In this document: positions 22,919 to 30,707 of the stretch, one piece after another
Layout of the letters: each line of letters opens with the position of its first letter
Numbering within the stretch: the first letter of the stretch is position 1
NCBI GenBank assembly: GCA_017882855.1
Contig: JADGOR010000006.1
Coordinates: 1-45,138 of the forward strand
Direction of reading: 5' to 3'
Length of the DNA: 45,138 nucleotides
Origin: Cellulomonas sp.
GTDB taxonomy: Bacteria > Actinomycetota > Actinomycetes > Actinomycetales > Cellulomonadaceae
Notes under the pieces: model-generated
What the model saw: the letters and a program-made list of their open reading frames with translations, nothing else
What the model was told of the DNA's origin: nothing
Databases searched by the model: none
Translations under genes and position numbers: made by a program

Positions 22919-23992
22919 TCAGCCGTCGAGGGTGCAGCCCAGCAGGAGGGGTTCCGGGACGAGTTCGACACCGAACGCGGACCGGACCCCTCCTCGCACG
23001 GCACGCGCCAAGGCCAGCACGTCGGCACTCGTCGCGCCGCCACGGTTGGTGATCGCGAGGGTGTGTTTGGTCGACAGTGCCGCCGGACCCGGAAGCCCGT
23101 AGCCCCGACCGAAGCCGGCCTGCTCGATCAGCCACGCCGCGCTCGTCTTGATCAGCCCGTCGTCGGCCGGGAACCGGGGCGCCTCGGCCGGGAGCCCCGC
23201 GGCGGCGTCGGCGGTGAGCATCGGGTTGGTGAAGAACGAGCCGACGCTCCAGGTGTCGTGGTCGGCCGGGTCGAGGACCATCCCCTTGCCCCCGCGCAAG
23301 GCCAGGACTGCGGCGCGGACGTCCCCGAGCGGCGCTCGCTCCCCCACCTCGATGCCGAGCGTCCGTGCGAGCTCGGGGTAGCGGATCGGGTCCGAGAGGG
23401 CGCCGAAGCGCAGCTGGAAGGTCACGTCGAGCACGACGTGTCGCGGCGTCGGCGCGAACTCGCTCAGGGCCCCGTCGCTGGTCCGGAGCGAGCGCTTGAG
23501 TACCGAGTCCCGGTACGAGAAGTGCAGGTCGACCAGGGACATCGTGCGGATCCGCGCCTCGCCGCGATCCCAGGTCCGCACCAGCGCGATGGACTGAGCG
23601 ACCTCCTGGCCGTACGCGCCGACATTCTGCACCGGCGTCGCGCCGGTAGAACCGGGGATGCCGGAGAGCGTCTCGACGCCCACCCAGCCCTCGTCAACGG
23701 CCCGCGCGACGACGTCGTCCCACGGCGTCCCAGCGGTCACGGTAAGGCTCGTCCCCGCACACGCCGAGGCATCCGTGACGGTGATCTCGGCCCGGGTGTC
23801 GCGTACCACGAGCCCAGCGAAACCCGCGTCGCCGGCCACCAGGTTCGAGCCGCCACCGAGGACCAGGAGCGGTTCGCGGGCCGCGTCAGCCTCGCTCACG
23901 GCGGCGATCAGAGCCTTCTCGCTCGAGGTCTCGGTCAGCCGCCCGATCGGGCCACCGACGCGCAGCGTGGTGAGATCGGCGAGGGTGGTCAC
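22919..23992 (-). CDS. murB: UDP-N-acetylenolpyruvoylglucosamine reductase
   Basis: MurB reduces the enolpyruvyl group of UDP-GlcNAc with NADPH and FAD to give UDP-MurNAc, a committed cytoplasmic step of peptidoglycan synthesis. The 357-residue protein has the FAD-binding LGGGSNLVAG (45-54), GIPGSTGATPVQNVGAYGQE (111-130), the YRDS loop (160-163) typical of type I MurB, and the proton donor Ser252 in SVGSFFTNP. The C-terminal IKTSAAWLIEQAGF is present. The GTG start overlaps the stop of the upstream MFS gene (GTGA), so this essential gene is coupled to a transporter operon. TACCCT ends six bases before the GTG and could give a private leaderless promoter. Confidence 0.96.
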   Translation of the reverse strand: MTTLADLTTLRVGGPIGRLTETSSEKALIAAVSEADAAREPLLVLGGGSNLVAGDAGFAGLVVRDTRAEITVTDASACAGTSLTVTAGTPWDDVVARAVDEGWVGVETLSGIPGSTGATPVQNVGAYGQEVAQSIALVRTWDRGEARIRTMSLVDLHFSYRDSVLKRSLRTSDGALSEFAPTPRHVVLDVTFQLRFGALSDPIRYPELARTLGIEVGERAPLGDVRAAVLALRGGKGMVLDPADHDTWSVGSFFTNPMLTADAAAGLPAEAPRFPADDGLIKTSAAWLIEQAGFGRGYGLPGPAALSTKHTLAITNRGGATSADVLALARAVRGGVRSAFGVELVPEPLLLGCTLDG

Positions 23993-25236
23993 TCGCCCAG
24001 GGTAGTCGTGGCGGCAGTGGGCTCGAGGGGCGCTGCGGCACGGACGACGACGAGGCCGAGAGCGACCGGGACCGCGAGCGCCAGCAGCGCGTGCCGGTAG
24101 CCGACCTGCGCGGCCAGGAAGCCGAGCAACGGCGGTCCGGCCAGGAACGCCCCGTAGCCGATCGTGGCGACGACGCTGATCCGCATCGGCGCCCGCGCCG
24201 GGTCGTCGCTGGCGGCGCTCATCCCCACCGGGAAGCCGAGGGCCGCCCCGGCGCCCCAGAGCGCGACACCGACCAGCGCGATCGGCAGGTTCGGCGCCAG
24301 ACCGAAGATCAGCAGCCCGCCGAGGGCCAGCGCGGCGACCAGCCGCAGCACCGCGATCCGTCCGTGCCGGTCAAGGAGCGCGGTGCCCCCGAGACGCATC
24401 ACCGTCATCGCCGTGACGAAGAGCCCGAATCCGAGCGCCCCGACGGCTTCCCGGGCATGGAAGCCGTCGACGATGGAGATGCTCAGCCAATCGTTGGCGG
24501 CACCCTCGGTCAGCGCCGCGGCGAACACGAGCACACCGATCAGCAGGGTCCGTGACTCACGCCAGGTGGCGACCGCCCGCCGACCCTGGGCGCGCGCCGA
24601 GCTCGACTCGGGCGGGTCCTCCCGGCCGACGGCGGCGTCGGGCAGGAACGAGCGGACCGCCACGAGCACCGCCGCGAGGGTGACGGCCGCGGCAATCACC
24701 AGGTGCAGGCCGAACGGGATGCCGGCCCACGAGGCGAGCGCACCGGCCCCGGCGCCCGCCATCGTGCCGAACGAGAAACCCGCGTGGAACCGCGGCATGA
24801 GTGAACGACCGTGCATCCGCTCGACGACGCCGCCCTCGAGGTTCATCGAGGCGTCCCACACTCCGCTGCCGAGGCCAGCGAGGACGAGCCCCACGACGAG
24901 GACGACAACCGAGGGCAGCGCGATGCCGGCCCCGATCACCGACATGCCGAGCGTGTCCACGACGGCGAACGTGACCAAGGCGCGCCGAGCACCCAACCGT
25001 TCGACCACGAGCCCGCTGAGCGGCAGACCGATCAGCGCACCGACGGAAGCGGCGAGGAGCACCAGGCCCAGTCGGGACGGAGAGAGATCGAGCGCGTCCC
25101 GTGCGGTCGGGACGCGGGAGGCCCAGTTCGCGAACATGAAGCCGTTCGCCGCGAAGACGGCGACGACCGCCCAGGCCGCGCGCCGGATCCGAGCGGGTGA
25201 CACCACCTCCGCGGCCACCGGTCCGGACTCGCTCAT
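23989..25236 (-). CDS. MFS transporter, third of three tandem paralogues
   Basis: Major facilitator protein of 415 residues with about 12 predicted membrane segments, resembling the YbjJ/MosC group. Features shared with its two neighbours include NWASRVPTARDAL after the first helix, LMPRFHAGFSFG in mid-protein, and LTEGAANDWLSISIVDGFH opening the second half. The start is the ATG overlapping the stop of the preceding MFS gene (ATGA); the much longer frame upstream is a shadow of that gene. Its own stop overlaps the murB GTG. The substrate is unknown; sugars, amino sugars or drugs are all possible for this group. Confidence 0.9.
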   Translation of the reverse strand: MSESGPVAAEVVSPARIRRAAWAVVAVFAANGFMFANWASRVPTARDALDLSPSRLGLVLLAASVGALIGLPLSGLVVERLGARRALVTFAVVDTLGMSVIGAGIALPSVVVLVVGLVLAGLGSGVWDASMNLEGGVVERMHGRSLMPRFHAGFSFGTMAGAGAGALASWAGIPFGLHLVIAAAVTLAAVLVAVRSFLPDAAVGREDPPESSSARAQGRRAVATWRESRTLLIGVLVFAAALTEGAANDWLSISIVDGFHAREAVGALGFGLFVTAMTVMRLGGTALLDRHGRIAVLRLVAALALGGLLIFGLAPNLPIALVGVALWGAGAALGFPVGMSAASDDPARAPMRISVVATIGYGAFLAGPPLLGFLAAQVGYRHALLALAVPVALGLVVVRAAAPLEPTAATTTLGE

Positions 25237-26459
25237 GGCACGACCGTAGCCGGGCGCCGCACGCTGCCGGCCACGCTCACGCTCACGACCATGGCGAAGC
25301 AGATGATCAGCAGGGCGTGCCGGACCCCGGTGACGTCGGCGATGTAGCCGATCAGCGGTGGCCCGGTCAGCCCGGCGATCGACGCGAACGAGGACACGGC
25401 GGCGATCCGGGCCGGCGCTCGACCAGGCTCGTCGGCAGCCGCCGAGAATCCGATCGGCACCGCGAGCGCGGCGCCGAACCCCCAGGCGACGAGCCCTAGC
25501 GCAGCGACCGGGAACGACGGCGCGAGGACGAAGAGCGACAGGCCGACCACGACCGAGGCAGCGGAGGCGCGCAGTGCGGTCACCCGTCCGAACCGGTCGA
25601 CCAGTCTGTTGCCCGAGAGCCGCACCAGGACCATCGCGGCGACGAAGACGAAGTACATCTGGCCGCCGACGGACTCGCTCCGGCCTAAACCGTCGACGAC
25701 CGCGATCGCGATCCAGGCGCTCGCCGCACCTTCCGAGAGCGACGAGGCGAGCATGACGAGGCCGATCAGGAGGGTCCGGCGCTCGCGGTAGGCGCTCGCC
25801 GCCTGCCGGATCACGGCGATCGGTCCGACCGACTCGTGGGCGTCGTCGGCGGCGTGCCCCTTGTACACGGCGAACGGGATCACGGCGAGCCTGACCGCTA
25901 GCGCCACCACGCCCATCCCGGTCAGCTGCCACAGCGGCGAGACGTCGTGCGCGGCGAGGAGGGAGCTGACCAGGGCGCCGATGCCGGCACCGATCGAGAA
26001 CGCCGCGTGGAACTGGGGCATCACGGTTCGGCCCAGCTGCTGCTCGACGGCCGTCCCCTCGGCGTTCATCGAGACGTTGATGAAAGCGAAGGTCAACCCG
26101 TTGAACGCGATCCCCAGCGCGACCATCCAGACGAGCCCGAGAGCCGAGCCGACGCCGAGCACCACGAACGCGCCCGTCGCCGCGACCGAAGCGACGGTCA
26201 GCACCCGCCGAGTGCCGTGCCGAGCGATCACCGGCCCAGCGGCCAGCAGGGAGGCGAGCGAACCGAGCGCGCCGAACATCAGCAGGCCGCCGAGCCGGCC
26301 CTCGGTGATCGAGAGCTCAGCGCGGATCGAGGGCAGCCGCGTGAGCCAACCGGAGAACAGCACACCGGCGATGCCGAAGAGCACGAGCACTCCCCAGCGA
26401 GCGCGGCGGACCCGCTGTACAGCCGCGTCCACGAACGGTGCGTGCGTCGTCGTCGCCAT
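25233..26459 (-). CDS. MFS transporter, second of three tandem paralogues
   Basis: Major facilitator protein of 408 residues, clearly paralogous to both neighbours. The shared landmarks are SGWLTRLPSIRAEL, VMPQFHAAFSIG, LSEGAASAWIAIAVVDGLG, LAVPIGFSAAADEPGRAP and TGVRHALLIICFAM. It looks closer to the first paralogue (26461-27798) than to the third. The ATG follows the upstream stop after one base (TGAGATG) and its own stop overlaps the next ATG (ATGA). Substrate unknown. Confidence 0.9.
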   Translation of the reverse strand: MATTTHAPFVDAAVQRVRRARWGVLVLFGIAGVLFSGWLTRLPSIRAELSITEGRLGGLLMFGALGSLASLLAAGPVIARHGTRRVLTVASVAATGAFVVLGVGSALGLVWMVALGIAFNGLTFAFINVSMNAEGTAVEQQLGRTVMPQFHAAFSIGAGIGALVSSLLAAHDVSPLWQLTGMGVVALAVRLAVIPFAVYKGHAADDAHESVGPIAVIRQAASAYRERRTLLIGLVMLASSLSEGAASAWIAIAVVDGLGRSESVGGQMYFVFVAAMVLVRLSGNRLVDRFGRVTALRASAASVVVGLSLFVLAPSFPVAALGLVAWGFGAALAVPIGFSAAADEPGRAPARIAAVSSFASIAGLTGPPLIGYIADVTGVRHALLIICFAMVVSVSVAGSVRRPATVVP

Positions 26460-26460
26460 C

Positions 26461-27798
26461 TCAGACCCGGACCGTGGAGTCGTCGAACATCTCCGAGCAG
26501 TCGGTCGCGAGCTCCACCAGTGGCTCCGAGGGCACGAGTTCCGGAACGGGCTCGGCCGCGGCGCCGCGCCCCGCGGGCCGCACCGGCCGGACGGTACCGG
26601 CCACCGAGGCGCTGGCGATCATCGCGAGGCAGATGAGCAGCAGGGCGTGCCGGACGCCGATCTGTTGCGCGAGGAGACCGAGCAGCGGCGGTGCGCTCAG
26701 CGAAGCGATTGACGAGAACGAGGAGACCACCGAGACGCGAGCGGCAGCGCGCGCCGGCTCGTCAGAAGCAGCCGAGATCCCGATCGGCACGGCAAGAGCC
26801 GCGCCCAGTCCCCATGCGACGACTCCGACGCCCGCCAGCCAGAACGACGGCGCGATCCCGAAGACGAGCAACCCCCCGAGCGAGACGAGGCCCGACACGC
26901 GCAGCACCGAGACGCGGCCGTAGGTGTCGATCAGGCGGGTACCGAACAGCCGGGCCAGTGTCATGGACCCGACGAAGACCCCGAAGACGACGCCACCCAC
27001 GGCCTCGGCCCGGTGGAATCCGTCGACGACGGCGATCGCGAGCCAGTTGTTCGCGGCACCCTCGGACAGGGCCGCGGACAGGATGACGACGCCGATCAGG
27101 ATGGTCCGTCGCTCGCGCCACGCGCCGAGGGCGTCGCGGATCCCGGCCGCCCGGGTGGGTCGCTCTGCTCGCTCGTCCGGTGCCGGCGGCAGCTGCGCGC
27201 CGCTCTCGATGATCACCTGCGGGATGGCGTAGAGCCGGATCACGAGCGCGAGCACGGCGATCCAGGCGAACTGGGTCAGGGGGGTGATCCCGAGTGCCGC
27301 CATCGCCGCCCCGACCAGCGACCCGAGCACCGCGCCGATCGAGAACCCGGCGTGGAACTGGGGCAGGATCGCACGACCGACCCGGCGCTGGACGGCGGCC
27401 GTCTCGATGTTCAGCGGGATGTTCCCGAGTGCGAACGACGCGCCCATCAAGAACACACCGATCGCGACGAGTGGGACGGACGGGGCCGCAGTGCCGATCC
27501 CGATGATCAGATAGGCGCTCGAGAACGCGACGGCCGAAACGGTCATGATCCGCCGGCCACCGAACCGGGCCACCAGGCAGCCGGTCACGGTCACCGTCGC
27601 GAGCGAGCCGACCGCACCGACGATCAACATCGATCCGAGCGCCGCAGGGCTGAGTCCCAGCATCACCCGGACGGACGGGAGTCGGGCCAGCCAGCTCGAG
27701 GACGTGACGCCCAGCAGAGCGAACATCACCATCAGGAGCCACCGCGCGCGCGTCAGATCGACCTCGCGCGACCGGATCGCGGTGCGCTGCTGACTCAC
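26461..27798 (-). CDS. MFS transporter, first of three tandem paralogues
   Basis: Major facilitator protein, 445 residues from GTG (VSQQRTAIRSREVD), the first gene read in this operon. The shared landmarks are SSWLARLPSVRVML, ILPQFHAGFSIG, LSEGAANNWLAIAVVDGFH, LAVPIGISAASDEPARAA and IGVRHALLLICLAM. It carries a longer C-terminal tail (about 40 residues, EPVPELVPSEPLVELATDCS and on) than the other two. The start is uncertain: an ATG 14 codons upstream (27840) has no ribosome binding site, while the GTG has GGAG 14 bases away. It diverges from the LacI-type gene, with palindromic sites in between. Confidence 0.87.
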   Translation of the reverse strand: MSQQRTAIRSREVDLTRARWLLMVMFALLGVTSSSWLARLPSVRVMLGLSPAALGSMLIVGAVGSLATVTVTGCLVARFGGRRIMTVSAVAFSSAYLIIGIGTAAPSVPLVAIGVFLMGASFALGNIPLNIETAAVQRRVGRAILPQFHAGFSIGAVLGSLVGAAMAALGITPLTQFAWIAVLALVIRLYAIPQVIIESGAQLPPAPDERAERPTRAAGIRDALGAWRERRTILIGVVILSAALSEGAANNWLAIAVVDGFHRAEAVGGVVFGVFVGSMTLARLFGTRLIDTYGRVSVLRVSGLVSLGGLLVFGIAPSFWLAGVGVVAWGLGAALAVPIGISAASDEPARAAARVSVVSSFSSIASLSAPPLLGLLAQQIGVRHALLLICLAMIASASVAGTVRPVRPAGRGAAAEPVPELVPSEPLVELATDCSEMFDDSTVRV

Positions 27799-27892
27799 GG
27801 TGAATTCACTACTCCTGCGGGACCGGAAACGAAAGGCCATTGGTACGAGACGAGTGCGGCGACGTCGCGTCACCAGGCGCCAGAACACGGGA

Positions 27893-27962
27893 TCGAATCG
27901 ATTCGACCCGGTGGAACCAGTCTGCCGGTACGCTGACCTCGGAGTCAATCCGAATCGGGTCG
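27893..27962. promoter_or_regulatory. operator candidates between the MFS operon and the LacI-type gene
   Basis: TCGAATCGATTCGA at 27893-27906 is a perfect 14-base palindrome with a central CG, the form preferred by LacI-family regulators. A second site, CGAATCGGGTCG at 27951-27962, matches 10 of 12 bases of the first (CGAATCGATTCG). Both lie in the divergent spacer (27799-27986), one positioned to affect either direction and one close to the regulator's start. The spacer holds no other gene. Confidence 0.6.
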
Positions 27963-27986
27963 TTGCGACCAGAGATGGAGCGTGAG

Positions 27987-29051
27987 ATGTCGCTGCGCCG
28001 ACCGACGCTGGCCGATGTCGCCGCCCGGGCCGGGGTATCCGTCTCGACCGCGTCCCTCGCGTTCTCCGGCGCCGGACCGATCGCTGACGAGACCAGGGCG
28101 AGGATCCGGAACGCCGCCGAGGAGCTCGCGTACTCAGGCCCCAATCCGCTCGGTCGCTCGCTGCGGAGCGGACGGTCCGGGATCGTCGGCGTCGTGCTCG
28201 GCGACCAGCTGCGGCGCGGGTTCCGGGACCCGGTGGCGATCCAAGTTCTCGACGGCCTGGTCCGAACCGTCAGCGACCTCGGTCTCGGCGTGCTCCTCAT
28301 CCCGTCGGGGATGGACGACGACCAGGAAGAGACGATGAGCCCGCTGCTCGAGAGCGCCGCGATGGACGTCGCGATCCTGCTCTGGGGTGCGATCGACAGC
28401 GACCCGACGCTGCACGCGCTCCGCCGCCGTGGTGTCCCGGTGGTGTGTGTGGAGGGCCCCGAGATCGAGGGCGTCCCACTGATCTCGATCGACGACCGCC
28501 GTGGCACCGCCGAGCTGGTCGAGTACCTCGTGTCGCTCGGCCACAAGCGCTTCGCCGTGGTGACGCTGCCCTACGCGTGTGGCCCGCACCCGCACCCGGA
28601 CGTGCTGCCGACGCTCGAAGAGCTCGAGATCGTCCCGACGCGGCACCGCTACCTCGGCGTGCTCGACGCCGGAGTCACCCCGATCGCCGTCGTCGAGGCC
28701 GCGGCGTCGACGGTGGAGGAGGGGCAAGCCGCCGGCCGCTCGCTGCTGCAGCGCGCGGAGCGGCCGACCGCGATCGTCGCGCAGTCCGACCTGCTGGGCG
28801 CGGGTGTCGTCCTGGCGGCCCGCGAGCTCGGGCTGAGGGTCCCGGAAGACGTCTCGGTCGTCGGCTTCGACGGCATCGAGCTGCCTTGGCTGGCACCCGA
28901 CGTCCTCTCCACGATCTCGCAGCCGCTGGAGGAGAAGGGCGTCGCGGTCGGCCATGCGGTGCAGGAGATCCTCGACGGCGTCCAGCCGAGCAGCCTGATG
29001 CTCCCGGTGACCATCCGGCAGGGCACGACGACGGGACCGCCGCCGGCCTGA
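27987..29051 (+). CDS. LacI-family transcriptional regulator
   Basis: DNA-binding regulator of 354 residues. The N-terminal helix-turn-helix (TLADVAARAGVSVSTASLAF, residues 7-26) is followed by the hinge helix region (NPLGRSLRSGRSGIVGVVLG) and a periplasmic-binding-protein-like effector domain (VSVVGFDGIELPWLAPDVLSTI near the end). GGAG lies six bases before the ATG chosen; an ATG four codons earlier (27975) is possible but has no site. Family members usually repress a neighbouring transport operon and respond to a small ligand. Its position suggests control of the divergent MFS-murB operon and itself. Confidence 0.92.
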   Translation: MSLRRPTLADVAARAGVSVSTASLAFSGAGPIADETRARIRNAAEELAYSGPNPLGRSLRSGRSGIVGVVLGDQLRRGFRDPVAIQVLDGLVRTVSDLGLGVLLIPSGMDDDQEETMSPLLESAAMDVAILLWGAIDSDPTLHALRRRGVPVVCVEGPEIEGVPLISIDDRRGTAELVEYLVSLGHKRFAVVTLPYACGPHPHPDVLPTLEELEIVPTRHRYLGVLDAGVTPIAVVEAAASTVEEGQAAGRSLLQRAERPTAIVAQSDLLGAGVVLAARELGLRVPEDVSVVGFDGIELPWLAPDVLSTISQPLEEKGVAVGHAVQEILDGVQPSSLMLPVTIRQGTTTGPPPA

Positions 29052-29065
29052 TCAGCCGGTCGAGG

Positions 29066-29497
29066 TCAGCGCAGCCGAACGACCGCTTGAGCCTTGCCCA
29101 GGACCTTGGCGCCCTCGAACTCGACCGCAAGGTCGATCCGGACCGTTCCCGCGTCAGGGTCGAGCGCTCCGATCACGCCGGTCACCTCGATCCGCGCCGC
29201 CCCCGGGTTCGGCACCGGAACCGGTCGAGTGAAGCGGACCCCGTACTCGAGGATCGCGCCGGGGTCGCCGGCCCAGTCCGCGACCAGCTCGATCGCGGCG
29301 CCCATGGTGAACATGCCGTGCGCGATCACGCCCGGCAGGCCGACGCCCCGGGCGACCACGTCGTTGTAGTGGATCGGGTTGAAGTCACCGCCGGCCCCGG
29401 CGTAACGCACCAGGGTGCCGCGCTCGACGGCGATCGTGCGCCGACCGATCTCCTGCCCGACCTCGAGGCCGGAGAGCTCGGGGCGAGCGGCCGTCAT
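29066..29497 (-). CDS. hadB: MaoC-type (3R)-hydroxyacyl dehydratase, catalytic subunit HadB-like
   Basis: Hot-dog-fold dehydratase of 143 residues, expected to remove water from (3R)-hydroxyacyl-ACP in fatty acid elongation. The hydratase-2 motif is complete: YAGAGGDFNPIHYND supplies Asp38 and His43, the catalytic pair. The start ATG overlaps the hadA stop (ATGA). It follows hadA as in mycobacteria; no hadC is present. The gene ends 14 bases from the convergent LacI-type gene. Without mycolate genes in view, a general FAS II role is the safer reading. Confidence 0.87.
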   Translation of the reverse strand: MTAARPELSGLEVGQEIGRRTIAVERGTLVRYAGAGGDFNPIHYNDVVARGVGLPGVIAHGMFTMGAAIELVADWAGDPGAILEYGVRFTRPVPVPNPGAARIEVTGVIGALDPDAGTVRIDLAVEFEGAKVLGKAQAVVRLR

Positions 29498-29943
29498 TCG
29501 TCCACCCCGCGGACCGCGAGCGTCGAGATCACGGTCGCGACCGGGGTGCCGGCGTCGTCGGCGATCTCAGCACGGGTCGTGACCATCGCGAGGCCGGCGC
29601 GTTCGACGACCGAGTCGACGTGCAGCACGGTCACCAAGCGATCCCCCGCGTGGATCGGACGGTGGTGGACGAAGCGCTCCTCCGCGTGCACGACGCGGCT
29701 GAAGTCGATCCCCGCAGCGGGGTCCTCGATCAGCTGGGCCTCGGCCCGCTGGGCGACGAGGACGGCGAAGGTCGGCGTCGCGATGACGTCCGGGTAGCCG
29801 AGGGCCTGGGCCGCCGACGGGTCGGTGTGCGCCGGATGGGTCGCTCCTACCGCAACCGCGAACTCCCGGATCTTCTCTCGGGAGACCTCGTAGGCCGCCT
29901 GGGGTGGGTACTCGCGGCCGGCGAACTCGACGTTGATCGGCAC
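29494..29943 (-). CDS. hadA: MaoC-type dehydratase, accessory subunit HadA-like
   Basis: N-terminal-type MaoC protein of 149 residues. The corresponding segment FAVAVGATHPAHTDPSAAQA lacks the GDxNPxH catalytic pattern, so it is expected to be the structural and substrate-binding partner of HadB. GYPDVIATPTFAV is the typical family stretch. The start is GTG (MPINVEFAGREYPP), 15 bases after rpmG. The rpmG-hadA-hadB order is conserved in actinobacteria, though in mycobacteria it is joined to trpT-secE, which here lie 14 kb away. Confidence 0.88.
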   Translation of the reverse strand: MPINVEFAGREYPPQAAYEVSREKIREFAVAVGATHPAHTDPSAAQALGYPDVIATPTFAVLVAQRAEAQLIEDPAAGIDFSRVVHAEERFVHHRPIHAGDRLVTVLHVDSVVERAGLAMVTTRAEIADDAGTPVATVISTLAVRGVDE

Positions 29944-29958
29944 GGGAGCGGCGTGGCG

Positions 29959-30129
29959 TCAGCGGGTCTCGCGGTGCGACGTGTGCTTGCCGCAACGCGG
30001 GCAGAACTTCTTCATGTCGAGGCGGTCGGGGTCGTTGCGCCGGTTCTTCTTGGTGATGTAGTTCCGTTCCTTGCACTCCACGCAGGCAAGCGTGATCTTC
30101 GGTCGGACGTCTGCGGTCTTGCTGGCCAC
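29959..30129 (-). CDS. rpmG: 50S ribosomal protein L33
   Basis: Small ribosomal protein of 56 residues ([20 protein letters not shown] ... HTSHRETR). It keeps two CxxC pairs (CVEC and CPRC), so it is the zinc-binding C+ form. The C+/C- paralogue switch is a known zinc-limitation response in actinobacteria, so a zinc-free copy may exist elsewhere. The start is GTG with AGAGGTGA upstream. It lies between tRNA-Met and hadA, the conserved neighbourhood, and is probably cotranscribed with the tRNAs upstream. Confidence 0.95.
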   Translation of the reverse strand: MASKTADVRPKITLACVECKERNYITKKNRRNDPDRLDMKKFCPRCGKHTSHRETR

Positions 30130-30210
30130 GGTTGCTCACCTCTCGTGCCGCTCGCGCGGGACTTGCTTCTCTGCACACGCCGGCCGGCGCGTGGTCGTGT
30201 TCCTTGGTGG

Positions 30211-30284
30211 TAGCGGGGGCGGGACTCGAACCCGCGACACCACGATTATGAGCCGTGTGCTCTAACCACCTGAGCTACCCCGCC
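30211..30284 (-). tRNA. tRNA-Met (anticodon CAT)
   Basis: A 74-base cloverleaf with acceptor GGCGGGG/CCCCGCT (a terminal G-U pair), discriminator A, and CTCATAA in the anticodon loop. The first pair is not the C-A mismatch of initiators, so it is an elongator. A lysidine-modified isoleucine tRNA also carries CAT, but this position next to rpmG is usually tRNA-Met. The 3' CCA is not encoded. Confidence 0.93.
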
Positions 30285-30347
30285 TTGTCGATGCCGAGCG
30301 GGCGTTCGGTCACAGGATCACGACCGTCGTACACCAGGCACCAACCG

Positions 30348-30420
30348 AGCCCCGAAAGGGAATCGAACCCTTGACCTTCTCCTTACCATGGAGACGCTCT
30401 ACCGACTGAGCTATCGGGGC
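30348..30420 (-). tRNA. tRNA-Thr (anticodon GGT)
   Basis: A 73-base cloverleaf with acceptor GCCCCGA/TCGGGGC, discriminator T, and anticodon loop ATGGTAA giving GGT. The T arm has GGTTCGATTCC. The 3' CCA is not encoded. A promoter lies ten bases upstream, and tRNA-Met follows after 63 bases, probably on the same transcript. Confidence 0.95.
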
Positions 30421-30430
30421 AGCGCGGACC

Positions 30431-30461
30431 AGGTTACACGGCTCCGGCGTCGGGCGGGAAA
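30431..30461 (-). promoter_or_regulatory. candidate promoter of tRNA-Thr (and tRNA-Met, rpmG, hadAB)
   Basis: TTTCCC (-35) and TAACCT (-10) on the minus strand are 19 bases apart. The -10 ends ten bases before the tRNA, so transcription would begin just ahead of the mature 5' end. The -35 sits in GATTTCCCG, which is repeated at the tRNA-Tyr promoter with the same spacing. Confidence 0.55.
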
Positions 30462-30517
30462 TCCTCCGTGGGTGCGGAACCGGGCGTCGATCCCGGTGCC
30501 GCAACGCCCCGAGCGCG

Positions 30518-30550
30518 ACGACGGGGCGCCTGGTTCAGGCGCCCCGTCGT
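30518..30550 (-). terminator. terminator after tRNA-Tyr
   Basis: ACGACGGGGCGCC (30518-30530) and GGCGCCCCGTCGT (30538-30550) form a perfect 13-base-pair stem with a 7-base loop, three bases past the 3' end of tRNA-Tyr. No U tract follows. It separates tRNA-Tyr from the tRNA-Thr promoter. Confidence 0.8.
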
Positions 30551-30553
30551 GGG

Positions 30554-30634
30554 TGGCAGGTGCAGGATTCGAACCTGCGTAGCTCTCGCGGCTGATTTAC
30601 AGTCAGCTCCCTTTGGCCACTCGGGCAACCTGCC
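30554..30634 (-). tRNA. tRNA-Tyr (anticodon GTA)
   Basis: An 81-base class II tRNA: acceptor GGCAGGT/ACCTGCC, discriminator A, CTGTAAA giving anticodon GTA, and an extended variable arm (CCGCGAGAGCTACG region). The 3' CCA is not encoded. It has its own promoter and an immediate terminator. Confidence 0.95.
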
Positions 30635-30676
30635 TGGTGCCGTGCCTCGTCCGTCGACGAGCACACGAGCGAAGAC

Positions 30677-30707
30677 ACCCTACAAGGTCGCGAGACCGCC
30701 CGGGAAA
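30677..30707 (-). promoter_or_regulatory. candidate promoter of tRNA-Tyr
   Basis: TTTCCC (-35) and TAGGGT (-10) on the minus strand are 19 bases apart, with the -35 inside GATTTCCCG as at tRNA-Thr. The precursor would have a 5' leader of about 35 bases. Confidence 0.5.

Noticed and set aside
25237-25932. 232-codon N-terminal extension of the third MFS gene
   Set aside because: It lies opposite phase inside the second MFS gene and is Arg/Gly-rich; the true start is the ATGA overlap.
27929-27934. TACGCT as the -10 of the LacI-type gene
   Set aside because: The nearest -35-like hexamer (TTCGAC) is 21 bases away, too far for a confident call.
30310-30664. Small open frames across tRNA-Thr and tRNA-Tyr
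   Set aside because: They contain IAQSVERLHGKEKVKGSIPF and GRLPEWPKGADCKSAARATQ, well-known artefacts of translating tRNA genes.
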